A DNA stretch of 64,000 nucleotides. Source: Clostridium caldaquaticum. GTDB lineage: Bacteria > Bacillota > Clostridia > Clostridiales > Clostridiaceae. Below the pieces are notes generated by a model that saw only the letters and a list, made by a program, of their open reading frames with translations, made no database searches and had not been told where the DNA came from. Each line of letters starts with the position of its first letter. Within the stretch, counting starts at the first letter, position 1. Positions 7,227 to 17,309 of the stretch are shown here, piece by piece. The stretch spans positions 1 through 64,000 of the forward strand of contig NZ_JAMSKT010000008.1 in assembly GCF_023806125.1 (NCBI RefSeq), read 5' to 3'. The position numbers were made by a program, and so were the translations under genes.

Positions 7227-7478
7227 TTATGAACTTAACCTTGTCATTACTTCTGTTTCAAAAAATCTTCTTGCAGTAGCTCCTGAGACACTGTAAACTT
7301 CACTATCGTTTATTTTTACAGATACATTTTCTGTGCAGTGTCCCAGGCAGAATACAGCTTTTAATTCAATTTTATCCGAAAGATTGTATTCTTCAATAAT
7401 TTGCTGGAAGGTACTTATTATGTTATAAGAACCTTTAATATGACAGGCACTGCCTACACAAACGCTTAAAGTTATCAT
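7227..7478 (-). CDS. Small thioredoxin-like [2Fe-2S] protein of the hydrogenase operon
   Basis: This 83-aa protein has the thioredoxin-like ferredoxin pattern with four cysteines, C7-x4-C12 and C44-x3-C48, the same arrangement as the 2Fe-2S domains of HydC/NuoE. It directly follows hydA (4-bp gap) as the last gene of the hydrogenase operon. By family it probably carries one [2Fe-2S] cluster and could be an extra electron-entry or assembly subunit. The published trimeric HydABC enzyme does not need it, so its role here is open. Confidence 0.85.
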   Translation of the reverse strand: MITLSVCVGSACHIKGSYNIISTFQQIIEEYNLSDKIELKAVFCLGHCTENVSVKINDSEVYSVSGATARRFFETEVMTRLSS

Positions 7479-7482
7479 AACA

Positions 7483-9171
7483 TTACTCCCTTCCTTTATA
7501 TTTTACATGCAGCAGCTTGTGAACTTTCCCTTTTAAAAGACCTGAATACAGAGACATCATTACAGGATTTTCTTCTGAACGCTTTATGCTGCTCATTCTG
7601 TCTGTTTCATATAATCCAGCACTTCGTTTTAATTTTCCTTCTGCTTTAGTAAAAGGCTGTCCTGCTCCGCAAATACATCCACCTGGACAAGCCATTACCT
7701 CAACAAAATCATAATGAACTTCACCAGATTTTATTTTCTTTACTATGTCATCTGCATTTTTAAGTCCACTTACAATAGCTATCTTAAGCTCTTTATCTCC
7801 AACTGTGATGTTTGTTTCCTTAACTCCTTCCATACCTCTGACACCATTAAAAGCAATGGAACGCAGGGTGGTAGTAGACTTATCATCCAAAACTCTTCGT
7901 ATAACAGCTTCAGTAACTCCGCCTGTTACTCCAAATATAACACCTGCACCGCTGCTGACACCAAAAGGCATATCAACCGCTTCAGGCTCTATTTCGTTAA
8001 ATACAATTCCCGATTCTTTTATCATTTGAATGAGTTCTTGCGTTGTTATTACATAATCTGTACATGGAATCCCATCTTCTTTAAATTCTTCCCTTTGAGC
8101 TTCAAATTTTTTAGCAGTACAAGGCATTACAGCTACACACACAACTCTTCTGTTAGAATGCTTGTAATGCTCTTTTAATACTGAAGAAAACATCTGCATA
8201 GGTGAGCGGCAGGTTGAAATATTTGCTATTAATTCAGGATAATTTTTCTCAACATAACTTACCCAGGCAGGACAACATGAAGTAAATAATGGGAGTTTCT
8301 CATTTTTCTCCAATCTTTTTAAGAATTCTCCTGTTTCTTCTAAAACAGTAAGATCAGCTCCTGTGGAAGTGTCAAATACTTCATCAAAACCCATTCTCTT
8401 TAAAGCTCCAACTATTTTTCCCATAACATTGTCGCCATCTTTATGTCCTAATTCTTCACTAATTCCAACTCTAACTGCAGGAGCAATCTGAACAACTACT
8501 TTTGTATTTTTATCGCTAAGTTCCTTCCAAAGCTTAGAGGTATCATTTTTAACTACAATAGCTCCGGTTGGACATACTGCTGCACACTGACCGCAGCCAA
8601 CACAGTTTGAATTAGCTATAGGCTCATCAAATGCAGTAGTTACAGTCATTTTTGAACCTCTGCCTACAAAATCTATAGCTCCCACATTTTGTACTTCATC
8701 ACACATTCTTACACAATCCCCACATAATATACACTTGCTTTTATCTCTTACTATAGATACAGAAGATTTATCTATTTGCCTATTTTCAGAAGTATTATTA
8801 AATCTAATTTCTTTGATTCCAAAACGCTGTGCTAAATCCTGAAGTTTGCATCTTCCGTTTTTTTCGCAGGTTGTGCAGTCTCTGCAGTGATTAGATAAAA
8901 GAAGCTCAAGAATATTTTTTCTATACTTTCTTAAGCGTGGAGTGTTTGTTTTAATTTCCATACCAGCCTTAGGCGGTGTAGAACAAGCTGCTTCAATTTC
9001 TCCCCATTTATTCTCAACCATACACATACGACAAGCTCCATAAACTGAAAGCTCTGAATAATAACAAAAGGTAGGCAAATCAATACCAGCTTTTCTAACT
9101 AATTCTAAAATATTTTTCTCTCCGTTTATTTCCACGGGAATATTATCTATAAGCATAAACTGTCCGCTCAT
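7483..9171 (-). CDS. hydA: Electron-bifurcating [FeFe]-hydrogenase, catalytic subunit HydA
   Basis: Produces or consumes H2 in a complex that couples ferredoxin and NADH oxidation. The 562 residues show, in order, a plant-type [2Fe-2S] domain (C36, C47, C50, C63), a His-Cys3 [4Fe-4S] site (H95, C96/C99, C102, C108 region), two [4Fe-4S] clusters (C147-C157, C190-C200) and the H-cluster domain. The three H-cluster signatures are TSCCPAW (297-303), MPCTAKKFE (349-357) and MACPGGC (493-499). The C-terminal tail corresponds to the small-subunit-like segment. Start supported by AGGAGG. Subunits HydB and HydC are encoded directly upstream, so this is a bifurcating rather than a simple ferredoxin hydrogenase. 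Confidence 0.95.
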   Translation of the reverse strand: MSGQFMLIDNIPVEINGEKNILELVRKAGIDLPTFCYYSELSVYGACRMCMVENKWGEIEAACSTPPKAGMEIKTNTPRLRKYRKNILELLLSNHCRDCTTCEKNGRCKLQDLAQRFGIKEIRFNNTSENRQIDKSSVSIVRDKSKCILCGDCVRMCDEVQNVGAIDFVGRGSKMTVTTAFDEPIANSNCVGCGQCAAVCPTGAIVVKNDTSKLWKELSDKNTKVVVQIAPAVRVGISEELGHKDGDNVMGKIVGALKRMGFDEVFDTSTGADLTVLEETGEFLKRLEKNEKLPLFTSCCPAWVSYVEKNYPELIANISTCRSPMQMFSSVLKEHYKHSNRRVVCVAVMPCTAKKFEAQREEFKEDGIPCTDYVITTQELIQMIKESGIVFNEIEPEAVDMPFGVSSGAGVIFGVTGGVTEAVIRRVLDDKSTTTLRSIAFNGVRGMEGVKETNITVGDKELKIAIVSGLKNADDIVKKIKSGEVHYDFVEVMACPGGCICGAGQPFTKAEGKLKRSAGLYETDRMSSIKRSEENPVMMSLYSGLLKGKVHKLLHVKYKGRE

Positions 9172-9175
9172 TATG

Positions 9176-11050
9176 CTAATCCTCCTTTATAGCTTTAAAG
9201 TTACAAGCTTCAATACAAGCACCGCACTTTATACATTTATCTTCATTAATCTTATAAGCCTCCTTAATCTTACCGGAAATTGCTCCCACAGGACAAATTC
9301 TTGAACATTTTGAACAACCCTTACATAGCTGTTCATCAATAAATATAGTTTTAAGCTTACTGCAGGTTTTTGAAGGACATTTTTTATCTACTATATGAGT
9401 CTCATACTCGCTTCTGAAGTTCTTAATAGTGCTTACTACAGGAAAAGCTGCAGTTTTTCCAAGTCCGCATAGTGCAGTTGAAGATATTGTATCAGCAAGC
9501 TCTAAAAGCATATCTATATCTTCCAGTTTTCCTTCACCTGCAACAATTCTTTCAAGAATTTCAAGCATTCTCTTAGTTCCTTCTCTGCAGGGTACACACT
9601 TCCCGCAGGATTCGTTCTGGGTAAAGTTCATAAAAAATCTTGCAACTTCAACCATACAAGTATTTTCATCCATAACTACAAGACCTCCGGAGCCTATCAT
9701 TGCTCCTGCTTTTTTAAGAGAATCGAAATCTAAAGGCAGGTCAAGATGCTCTTTTGTAAGACACCCCCCAGAAGGACCTCCTATTTGCACAGCTTTAAAT
9801 TCTGTGCCTCCTCTCATTCCTCCTCCTATATCAAATATTACTTCTCTTAAAGTTGTCCCCATTGGAACCTCAATAAGACCTGTATTCTCAATATTACCTG
9901 TTAAAGCAAAAGCCTTTGTACCCGGACTTTTTTCTGGTCCTATAGACTTGTACCACTGTGCTCCTTTTATAATAATAGAAGGTACATTAGCAAAGGTTTC
10001 TACATTATTTAATACTGTTGGTTTCCCAAAAAGTCCTTGTTCAACAGTTCTTGGAGGCTTTACCCTGGGCATTCCTCTCTTACCTTCAATAGATGCTGTA
10101 AGAGCACTTCCCTCACCACATACAAAAGCCCCAGCGCCTCTATTTATCTTTATATCAAAACTAAAATCTGTTCCAAGAATATTCTTTCCAAGTATTCCAT
10201 ATTTTCTTGCTTCTTTAATAGCATTATCAAGCCTGCTTACAGCAAGAGGATATTCTGCACGAACATATATATAACCTTCCTGAGCTCCACAAGCAATACC
10301 AGCAATCATCATGCCTTCAAGTACTCTATGAGGATCTCCCTCCATAATGCTTCTATCCATAAAAGCACCAGGATCCCCTTCATCACCATTACAAACTATA
10401 TATTTAATTTCTTCCTGCTGACGCTTTACCTGTGACCATTTACGCCCAGCAGGAAATCCTCCGCCTCCACGTCCTCTTAATGCTGATTCCTCTATCTGCT
10501 TTATAATTTCATCCGAATCCATATCAAATAAAGCTTTTTCAAAAGCTTTATACCCGCCTATTGCAATATATTCTTCTATAGAGGTTGCATCAATATGACC
10601 ACAATGCTCAAGAGCCAGTCTGGTTTGTTTTTTATAAAAAGGTATTTCTTCCTGTTTTTTGTATATTATGCCATCTTTGCTGTAAACAAGTCTTTCAATG
10701 CATTCACCATTAACTATAGTTTTATCTATTATCTCATGGCAGTCCTCTGGTTTAACCTTAATATATAAATAACCCCAAGGCTCAATTCTTACAAGCGGAC
10801 CCATTTCACAAAAACCATGACACCCGCTTTTTTTAATCCCTACAGATTCGTCATGAGGTTCTTTTTCAAGACTTATAGCACAGTTTATTCCTTTCTGTTT
10901 CATAATTTCTATAAATTTTTGATAAATTTTTAACGCTCCTCCCGCAACACAGCCAGTACCTGCACATATAAGAATCTTTTTTGTCTGTTTTTCAAGGCTT
11001 CTTTTATAAATATCCGCCATTTGAATTAAATCATTTCTACTGCTAAGCAT
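9176..11050 (-). CDS. hydB: Electron-bifurcating hydrogenase subunit HydB (NuoF-like)
   Basis: Flavin and NADH-binding subunit of the HydABC complex. The protein of 624 aa has an N-terminal thioredoxin-like [2Fe-2S] domain (CAGTGC, CHGFC), the NuoF core with the glycine-rich NADH/FMN motif GRGGGGFPAGRKW (about residue 193), the [4Fe-4S] motif CGKCVPC and a C-terminal two-cluster ferredoxin domain (CKGCSKCSRICP, CIKCGACIEAC). The in-frame ATG at 11074 overlaps hydC and lacks a ribosome site; ATG at 11050 has GGAGGG and is preferred, leaving 1 bp to the hydC stop. Confidence 0.94.
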   Translation of the reverse strand: MLSSRNDLIQMADIYKRSLEKQTKKILICAGTGCVAGGALKIYQKFIEIMKQKGINCAISLEKEPHDESVGIKKSGCHGFCEMGPLVRIEPWGYLYIKVKPEDCHEIIDKTIVNGECIERLVYSKDGIIYKKQEEIPFYKKQTRLALEHCGHIDATSIEEYIAIGGYKAFEKALFDMDSDEIIKQIEESALRGRGGGGFPAGRKWSQVKRQQEEIKYIVCNGDEGDPGAFMDRSIMEGDPHRVLEGMMIAGIACGAQEGYIYVRAEYPLAVSRLDNAIKEARKYGILGKNILGTDFSFDIKINRGAGAFVCGEGSALTASIEGKRGMPRVKPPRTVEQGLFGKPTVLNNVETFANVPSIIIKGAQWYKSIGPEKSPGTKAFALTGNIENTGLIEVPMGTTLREVIFDIGGGMRGGTEFKAVQIGGPSGGCLTKEHLDLPLDFDSLKKAGAMIGSGGLVVMDENTCMVEVARFFMNFTQNESCGKCVPCREGTKRMLEILERIVAGEGKLEDIDMLLELADTISSTALCGLGKTAAFPVVSTIKNFRSEYETHIVDKKCPSKTCSKLKTIFIDEQLCKGCSKCSRICPVGAISGKIKEAYKINEDKCIKCGACIEACNFKAIKED

Positions 11051-11051
11051 A

Positions 11052-11528
11052 CTATTTTCCCTCCTTAAGCTCATTCAAAAGCTCCGAAGCCTTATCCGGA
11101 GTCATAGCACCATATACCTTTTCATTAACAGTTATAACTGGAGCAAGACCACAGGCACCAAGGCAGGATACCGTTTCCACTGTAAACATTAAGTCGTCAG
11201 TTGTATGCTTAGTTTCAGAAAGCCCCAGCTCTTTTCTCAGTCTATCTAATATAGGAATAGACTTTCTAACGTGACATGCAGTTCCATCGCATATCTTGAT
11301 TATATACTTTCCCTTCGGCTCTAAAGAAAAATTTTCATAAAAAGTAGCAACACTATAAATTTTTGCTCTGCTTACACCGAGCTTTTCTGAGTAGTATGTA
11401 AATACCTCTTTAGGCAAATACCTGAAAACTTCCTGAGTATCCTGAAGTATACCAATAATATTACTAGCTTTAAATTCATGTTTTTTTAGAATATCATCTA
11501 GTGTACCGTAATCAATTAAGCTATTCAT
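11052..11528 (-). CDS. hydC: Electron-bifurcating hydrogenase subunit HydC (NuoE-like)
   Basis: Small [2Fe-2S] subunit of the HydABC complex, about 158 aa. A helical N-terminus (LQDTQEVFRYLPKEV) precedes the thioredoxin-like fold with cluster ligands in CDGTAC and CLGAC, as in NuoE. It is first in the hydC-hydB-hydA operon. Three in-frame ATGs exist (11549, 11531, 11528); GGGGAGG is best spaced for 11528. A SigA-type promoter and a possible Rex operator lie just upstream, which would tie expression to the NADH/NAD+ ratio. Confidence 0.93.
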   Translation of the reverse strand: MNSLIDYGTLDDILKKHEFKASNIIGILQDTQEVFRYLPKEVFTYYSEKLGVSRAKIYSVATFYENFSLEPKGKYIIKICDGTACHVRKSIPILDRLRKELGLSETKHTTDDLMFTVETVSCLGACGLAPVITVNEKVYGAMTPDKASELLNELKEGK

Positions 11529-11548
11529 CATATTCCTCCCCGTAAACA

Positions 11549-11566
11549 TTGTTAAAATATTATCAC
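11549..11566. promoter_or_regulatory. Possible Rex operator of the hyd operon
   Basis: TTGTTAA-N4-TTATCAC resembles the Rex consensus TTGTTAA-N4-TTAACAA, with a perfect left half and 5 of 7 matches on the right. It lies between the -10 box and the ribosome site. Rex is known to repress hydrogenase and fermentation genes in clostridia. Confidence 0.45.
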
Positions 11567-11572
11567 ATATTT

Positions 11573-11601
11573 ATATTACATTAAATTTCAAAATATTGCA
11601 A
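11573..11601 (-). promoter_or_regulatory. SigA-type promoter of hydCBA
   Basis: Minus strand TTGCAA-N17-TAATAT, 45 bp upstream of the hydC start, immediately upstream of the possible Rex site. Confidence 0.55.
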
Positions 11602-11636
11602 CAGGTAAAAATATTGTTTATTTTGACAAAATAAAC

Positions 11637-11658
11637 AAGCCGAGGTTTCCCTCGGCTT
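11637..11658 (-). terminator. Terminator of ileS
   Basis: AAGCCGAGG pairs perfectly with CCTCGGCTT just after the ileS stop. The tail on the minus strand is GTTTATTTT. Confidence 0.85.
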
Positions 11659-11668
11659 TTACGGATTT

Positions 11669-14600
11669 TTATTTAACTACTTCAACAGCTAATCCTAACT
11701 TTTCACCATTAATATTAGCTTCATTATACTCTTTCTCTGCATTATAAACTACATCTGCAGCAAGAGTTTCCCTCATAATGTGGCTTTCAAACTTTTTAAC
11801 AACCTTCTCTAAGCTTTCATTGCCGCTAACATAAAGTATAATTTTGTCAGCAACTTCAAAACCGCTTTCTTTTCTCATATTTTGAATCTTGCTTATGATT
11901 TCTCTTACGTGTCCTTCTTCTCTAAGCTCTTCTGTTATATGAGTATCAAGTACAACACCTATCTGACCCTCTCCAGCAAATGCATAACCTTCAAGTCCCT
12001 GCATAGTTACAAGCAGGTTTTCACTGTTTAATTCTATTTCTGTTCCTTGAACATTAATAGTTACAGTTCCTCCATTTTGAATAGTTTGAGCTAATTCCAT
12101 CTGATCTTTTAAAGAAATTTCTTTTCTGATTCCAGGTATCAGCTTTCCATAAGCTTTTCCTAATACTGGAAGGTTAGGCTTTATTTCAAAGTTTACATAC
12201 CTAGAAAGATCTGCTCCAAGTTCAAGCTCTTTAATATTAAGCTCATCTTTAATAATGTCGCTGTAGTACTCTGGAAGTACCTTTGTGCTTAAAAGCATCT
12301 TTGAAAGTGGCTGTCTGTTCTTTATGTTAGCAGCATTTCTTGCGCTTCTTCCAAGGTTAACTACCTTATAAGCCAAATCCATTTCAGCCTCTAAGTCTTT
12401 ATCTATAGCTGACTCGTCAACTGCTGGCCAATGGCATAAATGAACACTTTCAGGAGCATTTTTATCTAAACCTACTACAAGGTTTTGGTAAATCTCTTCT
12501 GTAATAAATGGTACAAATGGAGCAGCAACTAAGCTAAGTGTCTTTAAAACTCTATATAAAGTAACATATGCTCCAACTTTATCATCAGTTAACTCTTCAC
12601 TCCAATATCTAGCTCTGTTTCTTCTTACGTACCAGTTAGATAATTCATCAACGAAGCCTTCTATTGCAAGTGCAGACTGAGTTATTCTGTAATTAGCCAA
12701 ATCATCATCTACAGTTTTAACTAAAGTATTAAGCTTAGACATTATCCATTTATCCATTACGTTTCCGCTTACAAAGCTTTCATACTTTGTCGGATCAAAT
12801 TGATCTATTTCAGCATATAACACATAGAAGGAATACACATTCCAAAGAGTGCTCAAGAACTTTCTTTGTGCTTCTATAACAGCTTCTTCATAGAATCTTG
12901 ATGGAAGCCATGGAGCACTTGAAGTATAGAAATACCATCTTGTAGCATCTGCACCTTCATTATCAAGAGCTACCCATGGGCTTAATACATTACCCTTGTG
13001 CTTGCTCATCTTAAGTCCGTTTTTATCAAGTACGTGTCCTAGCACTACACAGTTTTCAAAAGGATTGGTATCAAAAATTGCTGTAGATATGGCAAGAAGT
13101 GTATAAAACCATCCTCTTGTCTGGTCAACAGCCTCTGATATAAACTGTGCTGGAAAATTTTTCTCAAATATTTCTTTGTTTTCAAATGGATAGTGAAGCT
13201 GAGCAAATGGCATAGAACCAGAATCAAACCAGCAGTCTATAACATCTGGCACTCTCTTCATTTCCTTATGACAGTGAGGACAATCTAAGTACACATTATC
13301 TATATAAGGCTTATGAAGCTCTATATCCTCTGGTACATTCTTGCCTTTAGCTTTTAATTCCTCACGGCTGCCTATCATTTCTCTGTGGCCGCATTCGCAT
13401 TCCCATATTGGAAGCGGCGTTCCCCAATATCTTTCTCTTGAAATACCCCAGTCTATAACATTTTCAAGGAAGTTACCCATTCTTCCTGTTCTAACATTAT
13501 CTGGAAGCCAATTTATCTTATTATTATTTTCAAGCAGCTTATCTCTTAAAGAGGACATCTTTATAAACCAGGATTCTCTTGGATAGTACAACAAGTGAGT
13601 ATCGCATCTCCAGCAGAATGGATAAGAGTGAGTAAAGCCTTCTGCCTTATAGAGATTTCCAGTTTCCTTAAGGTATTCTATAATCTTAGGATCAGCCTTT
13701 TTAACAAAAATTCCGGCCCATGGCTTAACTTCAGGTACAAACTTACCTTCTGAATCAACTAAATTTATCATAGGCAGATCATATTTTCTTCCGCTTATTG
13801 CGTCTTCTTCACCGTATGCTGGAGCAGTATGAACAACACCAGTACCATCTGTTAAAGTTACATAATCTGCATGAACTACATAAAAAGCTTTCTTATCAGG
13901 AGTAACAAACTTAAAGAGCTGCTCATATTCTACTCCTTCAAGCTCTGAACCTTTAAATTCTCTTACTATTTCATATTCACCATCAAGCTTATTTAAAAGT
14001 TCTTTAGCAAGTATTAAATTATCTCCATTATTTTTAACTTCTACATAGGTATAGGCTCTGTTTACAGCAAGAGCAACGTTGCTTGGAAGTGTCCAAGGGG
14101 TTGTTGTCCAAGCTAATATGTATTTATCTTCGCCTTTAACCTTAAATTTAACATATATAGATGCATCCTTAACATCCTTATAACCTTGAGCAACTTCGTG
14201 AGAGGATAACGCTGTTCCGCAGCGTGGACAGTATGGAACTATCTTATGTCCTTTATATATAAGACCTTTATCCCACATTTGCTTTAATGCCCACCACTCT
14301 GACTCTATATAGTCATTATGATAAGTTACATAAGGCTTTTCCATATCTACCCAATAAGCAACTCTCTCTGTCATTTGTCTCCACTGCTCAACATAGGTAA
14401 AAACGCTGTCCTTACACTTTTTAATAAAATCTTCTACACCATATTCTTCTATTTGAGGCTTTCCTGAAATACCTAGTGATTTTTCAACTTCAAGCTCAAC
14501 AGGAAGTCCATGAGTATCCCAGCCTGCTTTTCTTAGAACTCTATAGCCCTTCATAACTCTATATCTTGGAATCAAGTCCTTAATAACTCTTGTTACTACG

Positions 14601-14773
14601 TGCCCTATATGAGGCTTTCCATTAGCTGTTGGAGGACCATCGTAAAAAGTAAAATATTCTCCATCTTGATTCATGTCAAAATTTTTTTTAATAACATCTT
14701 TTTCTTCCCAAAGCTTAAGTATGTCTTTTTCCATACCAACAAAGCCTTTTGAAGAATCCACTTTTTTGTACAT
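11669..14773 (-). CDS. ileS: Isoleucyl-tRNA synthetase
   Basis: Charges tRNA-Ile in the cytosol. The protein of 1034 aa has the class I signatures [14 protein letters not shown] (HIGH) and KMSKHKGN (KMSKS variant), the editing-domain [11 protein letters not shown] motif and an anticodon-binding region with a long C-terminal extension. Length, the KMSKHKGN variant and the absence of a C-terminal zinc-finger cysteine set point to the type 2 (eukaryote-like) bacterial IleS, a class often less sensitive to mupirocin (inference). ATG at 14773 has AAAGGAG upstream and begins MYKKVDSS; the longer frame to 14812 lacks this. A T-box leader controls it. Confidence 0.95.
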   Translation of the reverse strand: MYKKVDSSKGFVGMEKDILKLWEEKDVIKKNFDMNQDGEYFTFYDGPPTANGKPHIGHVVTRVIKDLIPRYRVMKGYRVLRKAGWDTHGLPVELEVEKSLGISGKPQIEEYGVEDFIKKCKDSVFTYVEQWRQMTERVAYWVDMEKPYVTYHNDYIESEWWALKQMWDKGLIYKGHKIVPYCPRCGTALSSHEVAQGYKDVKDASIYVKFKVKGEDKYILAWTTTPWTLPSNVALAVNRAYTYVEVKNNGDNLILAKELLNKLDGEYEIVREFKGSELEGVEYEQLFKFVTPDKKAFYVVHADYVTLTDGTGVVHTAPAYGEEDAISGRKYDLPMINLVDSEGKFVPEVKPWAGIFVKKADPKIIEYLKETGNLYKAEGFTHSYPFCWRCDTHLLYYPRESWFIKMSSLRDKLLENNNKINWLPDNVRTGRMGNFLENVIDWGISRERYWGTPLPIWECECGHREMIGSREELKAKGKNVPEDIELHKPYIDNVYLDCPHCHKEMKRVPDVIDCWFDSGSMPFAQLHYPFENKEIFEKNFPAQFISEAVDQTRGWFYTLLAISTAIFDTNPFENCVVLGHVLDKNGLKMSKHKGNVLSPWVALDNEGADATRWYFYTSSAPWLPSRFYEEAVIEAQRKFLSTLWNVYSFYVLYAEIDQFDPTKYESFVSGNVMDKWIMSKLNTLVKTVDDDLANYRITQSALAIEGFVDELSNWYVRRNRARYWSEELTDDKVGAYVTLYRVLKTLSLVAAPFVPFITEEIYQNLVVGLDKNAPESVHLCHWPAVDESAIDKDLEAEMDLAYKVVNLGRSARNAANIKNRQPLSKMLLSTKVLPEYYSDIIKDELNIKELELGADLSRYVNFEIKPNLPVLGKAYGKLIPGIRKEISLKDQMELAQTIQNGGTVTINVQGTEIELNSENLLVTMQGLEGYAFAGEGQIGVVLDTHITEELREEGHVREIISKIQNMRKESGFEVADKIILYVSGNESLEKVVKKFESHIMRETLAADVVYNAEKEYNEANINGEKLGLAVEVVK

Positions 14774-14843
14774 AACACCTGCTCCTTTCATTACTACTTT
14801 AATTATGATCATAAATTCTTTAAATAAACTTAGAAAAATAAAA

Positions 14844-15106
14844 AACTCCGCCCCAAAAGGACGAAGTTAAATTCGCTATACCACCTATGGTTCAAGTACA
14901 ATAATACTCTATCCTTTAACGCAGGATTACGGATACACCTAATAATGTAAAGCGACACACCAAAAAGTGCTGTCCCAATAAATTTTCAGTTCTCAGCTCA
15001 AAGGTGATTTTCCTTAAATTATCCCTATGGGTTTCCACCAGTCCCCACTCTCTTTAAGTTCAGTATTTAAGTACTTTTCCTTGTCAAAGCCATTTAAAAA
15101 TCATTT
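14844..15106 (-). ncRNA. T-box leader of ileS (AUC specifier)
   Basis: The minus-strand leader has the T-box elements in order. AAAGAGAGTGG belongs to stem I, and a specifier loop with ATC at 15008-15006 lies in AAATCACCTTTGAGC. The T-box sequence TAGGTGGTATAGCG is at 14875-14889. Last is a GC-rich terminator (AACTTCGTCC/GGGGCGGAGTT, 14844-14867) followed by TTTTTATTTTT. AUC is an isoleucine codon and fits the downstream ileS. Uncharged tRNA-Ile would favour the antiterminator. Confidence 0.9.
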
Positions 15107-15112
15107 TTCTTT

Positions 15113-15141
15113 ATTTTATTACAATATATTTAAATTGTCAA
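15113..15141 (-). promoter_or_regulatory. SigA promoter of ileS
   Basis: Minus strand TTGACA-N17-TAAAAT. The predicted start near 15106 defines the 5' end of the T-box leader. Confidence 0.75.
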
Positions 15142-15188
15142 ATTATTTCGCAGTTGTTCTTTGCTATAAAATAATACTTAATATATTT

Positions 15189-16385
15189 CTATGCTGCTTT
15201 ATTTTTTACAACTCTATTAGAATAAACAACTTTTAAAAGTATTGGAGTAATAAGAGTTGTTATAATTACCATTAAGATTATTGGTGCAAAAAATTTTTCA
15301 TCCATAAGTCCAACTGCAGCTCCTTTATTTGCAACAATTAAAGCAACTTCACCTCTAGAAATCATTCCCACTCCTATTCTTAAAGACTCATGGTTACTAT
15401 ATCTGCACATTTTAGCTCCTAACCCGCAGCCTGCAATCTTTGTAAAAATAGCAACCAAAAGCAATACAACAGCAAACATAATCATATTATTATCCATTGT
15501 GCCTATAGTTATTTTAAGACCTACAGCAGCAAAGAATATAGGAGATAGCAGCATATATGAAATAGTTTCAAACTTTTTGCTTATATATTCAGCCTGCATA
15601 GTATTTGCTAAAATTACTCCAGCTACATAGGCACCAGTTATATCAGCTACACCAAACCATTCTTCCGCAATATATGCAAGTATAAGGCAGAAAGCAAATG
15701 ACATTATAGGAATTCTTCTCTTTTGCCCTTGTGTTTTACACATCCAATTAAAAATCTTATAAAAAACTAATCCGCCTGCAACTGCAAGTATTAAAAATAT
15801 TGATATTTTTAAAAGCACTAATGACAGATTAACATTACTGTCTGCTGTTCCTGTAATAATAGTTAATATTATTATACCAATAATATCATCTATAACAGCA
15901 GCTCCCATAATCGCAGTACCCGAAGAGGTTTTCAACCGCCCCAGTTCTTGCAGAGTTTCAACTGTAATGCTTACAGAAGTTGCTGTAAGTATTACGCCAA
16001 TAAACACATTTCTCAAAAAAACTGGTGATGACAAGCTGGTTAATCCCCAATCTCCTGAATATACTGATGCCACAACATATCCTCCAAAAAGAGGAGCAAT
16101 AACTCCTAATAATGCAATTATGAAGGATGCCTTTCCACACTTTTTAAGTTCTTTAATATCTGTTTCCATTCCTGCTGAAAACATGAGAATTATTACACCA
16201 AGTTCAGACAAATTAGTAATAAATTCTGTTTCATGTACCAGATTTAACATAGCGGGACCAAATATTACACCTGCAAGCAATGCTCCCACTACCTGAGGCA
16301 TATGAAATTTTTTAGTCATTAAGCCAAGTACCTTAGTTGACAGAAGTATTATTGCTAAATCTAATAAGAAATGAATAGAAACCAT
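15189..16385 (-). CDS. Cation:proton antiporter, CPA2 family
   Basis: Membrane Na+ or K+/H+ antiporter. The protein of 398 aa is almost entirely hydrophobic, with about 11-12 membrane segments and no C-terminal RCK/TrkA domain. CPA2 features include MPQVVGALLAGVIFGP, ELGVIILMFSAGMETD in the transport core and a GAAVIDDIIGI segment, whose adjacent aspartates match the ion-binding aspartates of Na+/H+ exchangers. ATG at 16385 lies 10 bp after GGGGGG; the alternative ATG at 16403 has no ribosome site. No obvious terminator separates it from the ileS promoter. Confidence 0.88.
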   Translation of the reverse strand: MVSIHFLLDLAIILLSTKVLGLMTKKFHMPQVVGALLAGVIFGPAMLNLVHETEFITNLSELGVIILMFSAGMETDIKELKKCGKASFIIALLGVIAPLFGGYVVASVYSGDWGLTSLSSPVFLRNVFIGVILTATSVSITVETLQELGRLKTSSGTAIMGAAVIDDIIGIIILTIITGTADSNVNLSLVLLKISIFLILAVAGGLVFYKIFNWMCKTQGQKRRIPIMSFAFCLILAYIAEEWFGVADITGAYVAGVILANTMQAEYISKKFETISYMLLSPIFFAAVGLKITIGTMDNNMIMFAVVLLLVAIFTKIAGCGLGAKMCRYSNHESLRIGVGMISRGEVALIVANKGAAVGLMDEKFFAPIILMVIITTLITPILLKVVYSNRVVKNKAA

Positions 16386-16431
16386 AATTTTTAGTCCCCC
16401 CATATTTTTGATGTTATTAATTCAAAATAAA

Positions 16432-16472
16432 TATAGCTCAGCCGTTTACAATTTTAAAACTGCTGAACTATA
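16432..16472 (-). terminator. Probable terminator of metallo-hydrolase gene
   Basis: TATAGCTCAGC pairs with GCTGAACTATA with one mismatch, followed on the minus strand by TTTATTTTG. It lies about 100 bp after the stop codon at 16575. Confidence 0.6.
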
Positions 16473-16574
16473 ATTTATCTTTATTAACATTTTCAATATT
16501 TATATCATTACTTAAACCACTATAATAATTTTACCTCTATATATTTATTTTTTCAAGAATAGTTTAAAAATTAA

Positions 16575-17309
16575 CTAAATTTTATACACCTTTAATTCTT
16601 CAGATAATTCTATATTTTCAAATTCTCCTTCTGCATCTTTAGCATAATTTTCTCTAGACTCTTCGAAATAAAAATGCGTTAAAAGAAGCTTCTTAGCCCC
16701 TGCCTTTCTAGCTATATCACATGCCTCTTTAACAGAAAGATGGGGCACATTGCTTTTTGATTTTAAATTTTCTGTAGCATTAGCTTCACATAAAAATAAA
16801 TCCGCACTCTCAGCTAATTTAATTACATTACTGGAGCATACGGTATCTCCGCTATAAGCAAATACCTTGCCCCCTTTTTCTATTCTCATACCATAGCATT
16901 CAACGGGGTGAATAGTTTTATAAAAAGTAATTACAAAATGTTTAACGTTAATCTGCATTCTATCTGTAATGATATGAGTGTTAAATATACCTTCTATATT
17001 AAAATCATTAAATTCTACTTCAGGCGTTGCTGGACAAAAAACTTCTATAGGCTTATCCATAATCTTTTGATTCTTTTTTATCTGCACTGCATACTTTAAA
17101 ACTCCCATATCTGAGCAATGATCTTTGTGAAGATGAGAAAGCATTATGGCATCCAAATCTTCTATTTTACAGTATTTTTGAAGTCTGCTCATAACACCAT
17201 TTCCACAATCAATTAAAATATTAGTATTCTCATCTCTTAGCAAAAAACCAGAACAAGCTCCATCTGCTGCTGGAAAAGGACCATAATTACCAAGAACTAT
17301 AAGTTCCAT
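16575..17309 (-). CDS. Metallo-beta-lactamase-fold hydrolase, RNase Z-like
   Basis: A 244-aa cytosolic metallo-hydrolase. It has the metal-binding HLHKDH motif (about residues 60-65) after a VLGNYGPFPAADG strand, a later SGDT aspartate motif and a final LLTHFYFEESRENY histidine. The layout matches the RNase Z/phosphodiesterase branch of the fold, including YhfI-like proteins. The substrate is not known. AAAGGAG precedes the ATG. It is divergent from the second metallo-hydrolase at 17537. Confidence 0.88.
   Translation of the reverse strand: MELIVLGNYGPFPAADGACSGFLLRDENTNILIDCGNGVMSRLQKYCKIEDLDAIMLSHLHKDHCSDMGVLKYAVQIKKNQKIMDKPIEVFCPATPEVEFNDFNIEGIFNTHIITDRMQINVKHFVITFYKTIHPVECYGMRIEKGGKVFAYSGDTVCSSNVIKLAESADLFLCEANATENLKSKSNVPHLSVKEACDIARKAGAKKLLLTHFYFEESRENYAKDAEGEFENIELSEELKVYKI

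Noticed and set aside
9429-10274. Open frame of 281 codons on the plus strand opposite hydB
   Set aside because: It mirrors the codon pattern of hydB, has no ribosome site and no recognisable domain.
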